Below, piece after piece: positions 63,506 through 64,000 of a DNA stretch of 64,000 bases (position 1 is the stretch's first letter; each line of letters begins with the position of its first letter). Source of the stretch: Paenibacillus sp. 1001270B_150601_E10 (GTDB lineage Bacteria; Bacillota; Bacilli; Paenibacillales; Paenibacillaceae); the NCBI RefSeq assembly GCF_015558675.1, contig NZ_JADMOL010000004.1, positions 186,395 to 250,394 of the forward strand, read 5' to 3'. A program made the translations under genes and the position numbers. The notes under the pieces were generated by a model. It did not search any database. It was not told where the DNA came from and saw nothing but the letters and a program-made list of their open reading frames with translations.

Positions 63506-63931
63506 ATGAAAGAGAATTGGATCAGCTTGGGGGTGTCGGTCATCGGGACGATCGGGAGCATGTATTTGGGTGGATGGGATATTTCCTTACGTATCCTTGT
63601 ATTTTGCATGATCGCAGACTACGTAACAGGGGTTCTAGGAGCGATTCGAACGAGGACACTGAACAGCGAGATCATGTTCTGGGGTGGTATTCGCAAGGCC
63701 GTTATCTTTGTGGTGATTGCACTCGCAGTCATGCTGGATGAGTACGTGGGAGATCACTCGCCAATTTTCCGCACGATGGCGATTTACTTCTATGTTGGAC
63801 GAGAGGGGATCAGCATCGTAGAGAATCTTGGAGTGCTCAACGTCCCACTGCCTTCCTTTGTCAAAAAGATCTTAGAACAACTGCAAGAGAAAGGAGATGG
63901 CTCCAATGGAAATTATCCAAATGGGCAATAA
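63506..63931 (+). CDS. Phage holin (holin 4/toxin-secretion family)
   Basis: The frame opens at 63365, but TAGGAGGTG before the ATG at 63506 gives MKENWISLGVSVIGTIGSMY (141 aa). Hydrophobic segments at ~8-24, 28-48, 65-80 and 90-105, with MIADYVTGVLGAI and the SEIMFWGGIRKAVIF region, match the Cph1/holin_4 family. It opens the membrane to release tail particles together with the amidase that overlaps its 3' end. Confidence 0.92.
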   Translation: MKENWISLGVSVIGTIGSMYLGGWDISLRILVFCMIADYVTGVLGAIRTRTLNSEIMFWGGIRKAVIFVVIALAVMLDEYVGDHSPIFRTMAIYFYVGREGISIVENLGVLNVPLPSFVKKILEQLQEKGDGSNGNYPNGQ

Positions 63932-64000
63932 GTACACCAATAGCAGCAGTCGAGACGGATATGTGCCGTGTGTAATTGTTAATCATATTTCGGCAGGCTC
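63906..64000 (+). CDS. N-acetylmuramoyl-L-alanine amidase, 3' end outside window
   Basis: The start ATG lies after AAAGGAGATGG and overlaps the holin gene by 26 nt. Only 31 residues are visible: MEIIQMGNKYTNSSSRDGYV and PCVIVNHISAG. The VNHISAG segment carries the first zinc-ligand His of amidase_2 endolysins. It cleaves the peptidoglycan stem for release of particles. Confidence 0.82.
   Translation, partial: MEIIQMGNKYTNSSSRDGYVPCVIVNHISAG

Noticed and set aside
1-64000. CRISPR arrays, tRNA/rRNA genes, transposases, integrase
   Set aside because: Looked for regular short repeats, tRNA cloverleaf landmarks and transposase motifs; none was recognised in the window.

Overview
The window looks like a chromosomal segment of a Paenibacillus-type member of the Bacillota. 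The signs are strong GGAGG ribosome-binding sites with frequent TTG starts, a two-subunit Fe-S serine dehydratase (SdaAB/SdaAA), YkpA, YpgR and RsgA relatives, a 7-1-7 Fur box, a Bacillus-type LexA box, a lysine (L-box) riboswitch, and AraC-type regulators fused to glycosidase-like domains. The species cannot be named from the sequence alone. No rRNA, tRNA, CRISPR array or transposase was seen.

Layout, left to right. 0-4.1 kb: the 3' part of a double-domain glycosyltransferase and an AraC regulator fused to a GH39-like domain. 4.2-8.5 kb: a probable operon of M20 amidohydrolase, MFS transporter and serine dehydratase, with a cre-like site in front. 8.6-15.1 kb: HAD phosphatase, membrane transglutaminase, and two cytoplasmic fucosidase-family enzymes (GH29, GH95). 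15.1-19.3 kb: an amino-acid permease controlled by a lysine riboswitch with its own promoter and terminator, divergent from a dCACHE chemoreceptor. 19.3-26.2 kb: YpgR/CvfC-like protein, metallo-beta-lactamase-fold hydrolase flanked by 24-bp direct repeats, RsgA, and the ABC-F protein YkpA. 26.7-30.8 kb: a Fur-boxed, divergent Fe-siderophore ABC importer. 31.1-35.9 kb: a tightly overlapping operon of deacetylase, DgaE-type ammonia-lyase, DgaF-type aldolase, PfkB kinase and GntR/UTRA regulator, whose promoter is bracketed by two copies of a palindromic operator. 36.4-43.9 kb: ArpU-like phage regulator, HD hydrolase, tandem-MerR regulator divergent from a UvrA-like ABC protein, alpha/beta hydrolase and methyltransferase. 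44-49.4 kb: a three-component sugar sensor (membrane-anchored sugar-binding protein, LytS-type kinase, YesN-type regulator) next to a sugar:H+ symporter, matching the XylFII-LytS-YesN arrangement. 49.9 kb: an AhpD-like protein.

50.7-64 kb: a contractile-tail cluster of the PBSX/Xkd type. It starts directly with a tail-terminator gene and runs through sheath, tube, tail chaperone, tape measure, hub, baseplate and fibres to holin and amidase (cut by the window end). No terminase, portal, protease or capsid gene precedes it, and a LexA-like box lies in its upstream region. This fits an SOS-inducible phage-tail-like bacteriocin (tailocin) better than a complete prophage, although sequence to the right of the window is unknown. 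The tail chaperone gene carries a textbook -1 frameshift site (A AAA AAC, a 7-nt spacer, then a two-tier stem-loop) that would fuse it to a second frame with no convincing start of its own. The receptor-binding part holds two fibre genes with near-identical N-termini and different distal parts.

The best candidates for new biology are the head-less tail cluster with its SOS box and frameshift, the transporter-less dga-type operon with paired operators, the AraC-GH39 fusion whose catalytic acid/base motif is lost, and the tandem-MerR/UvrA-like pair.
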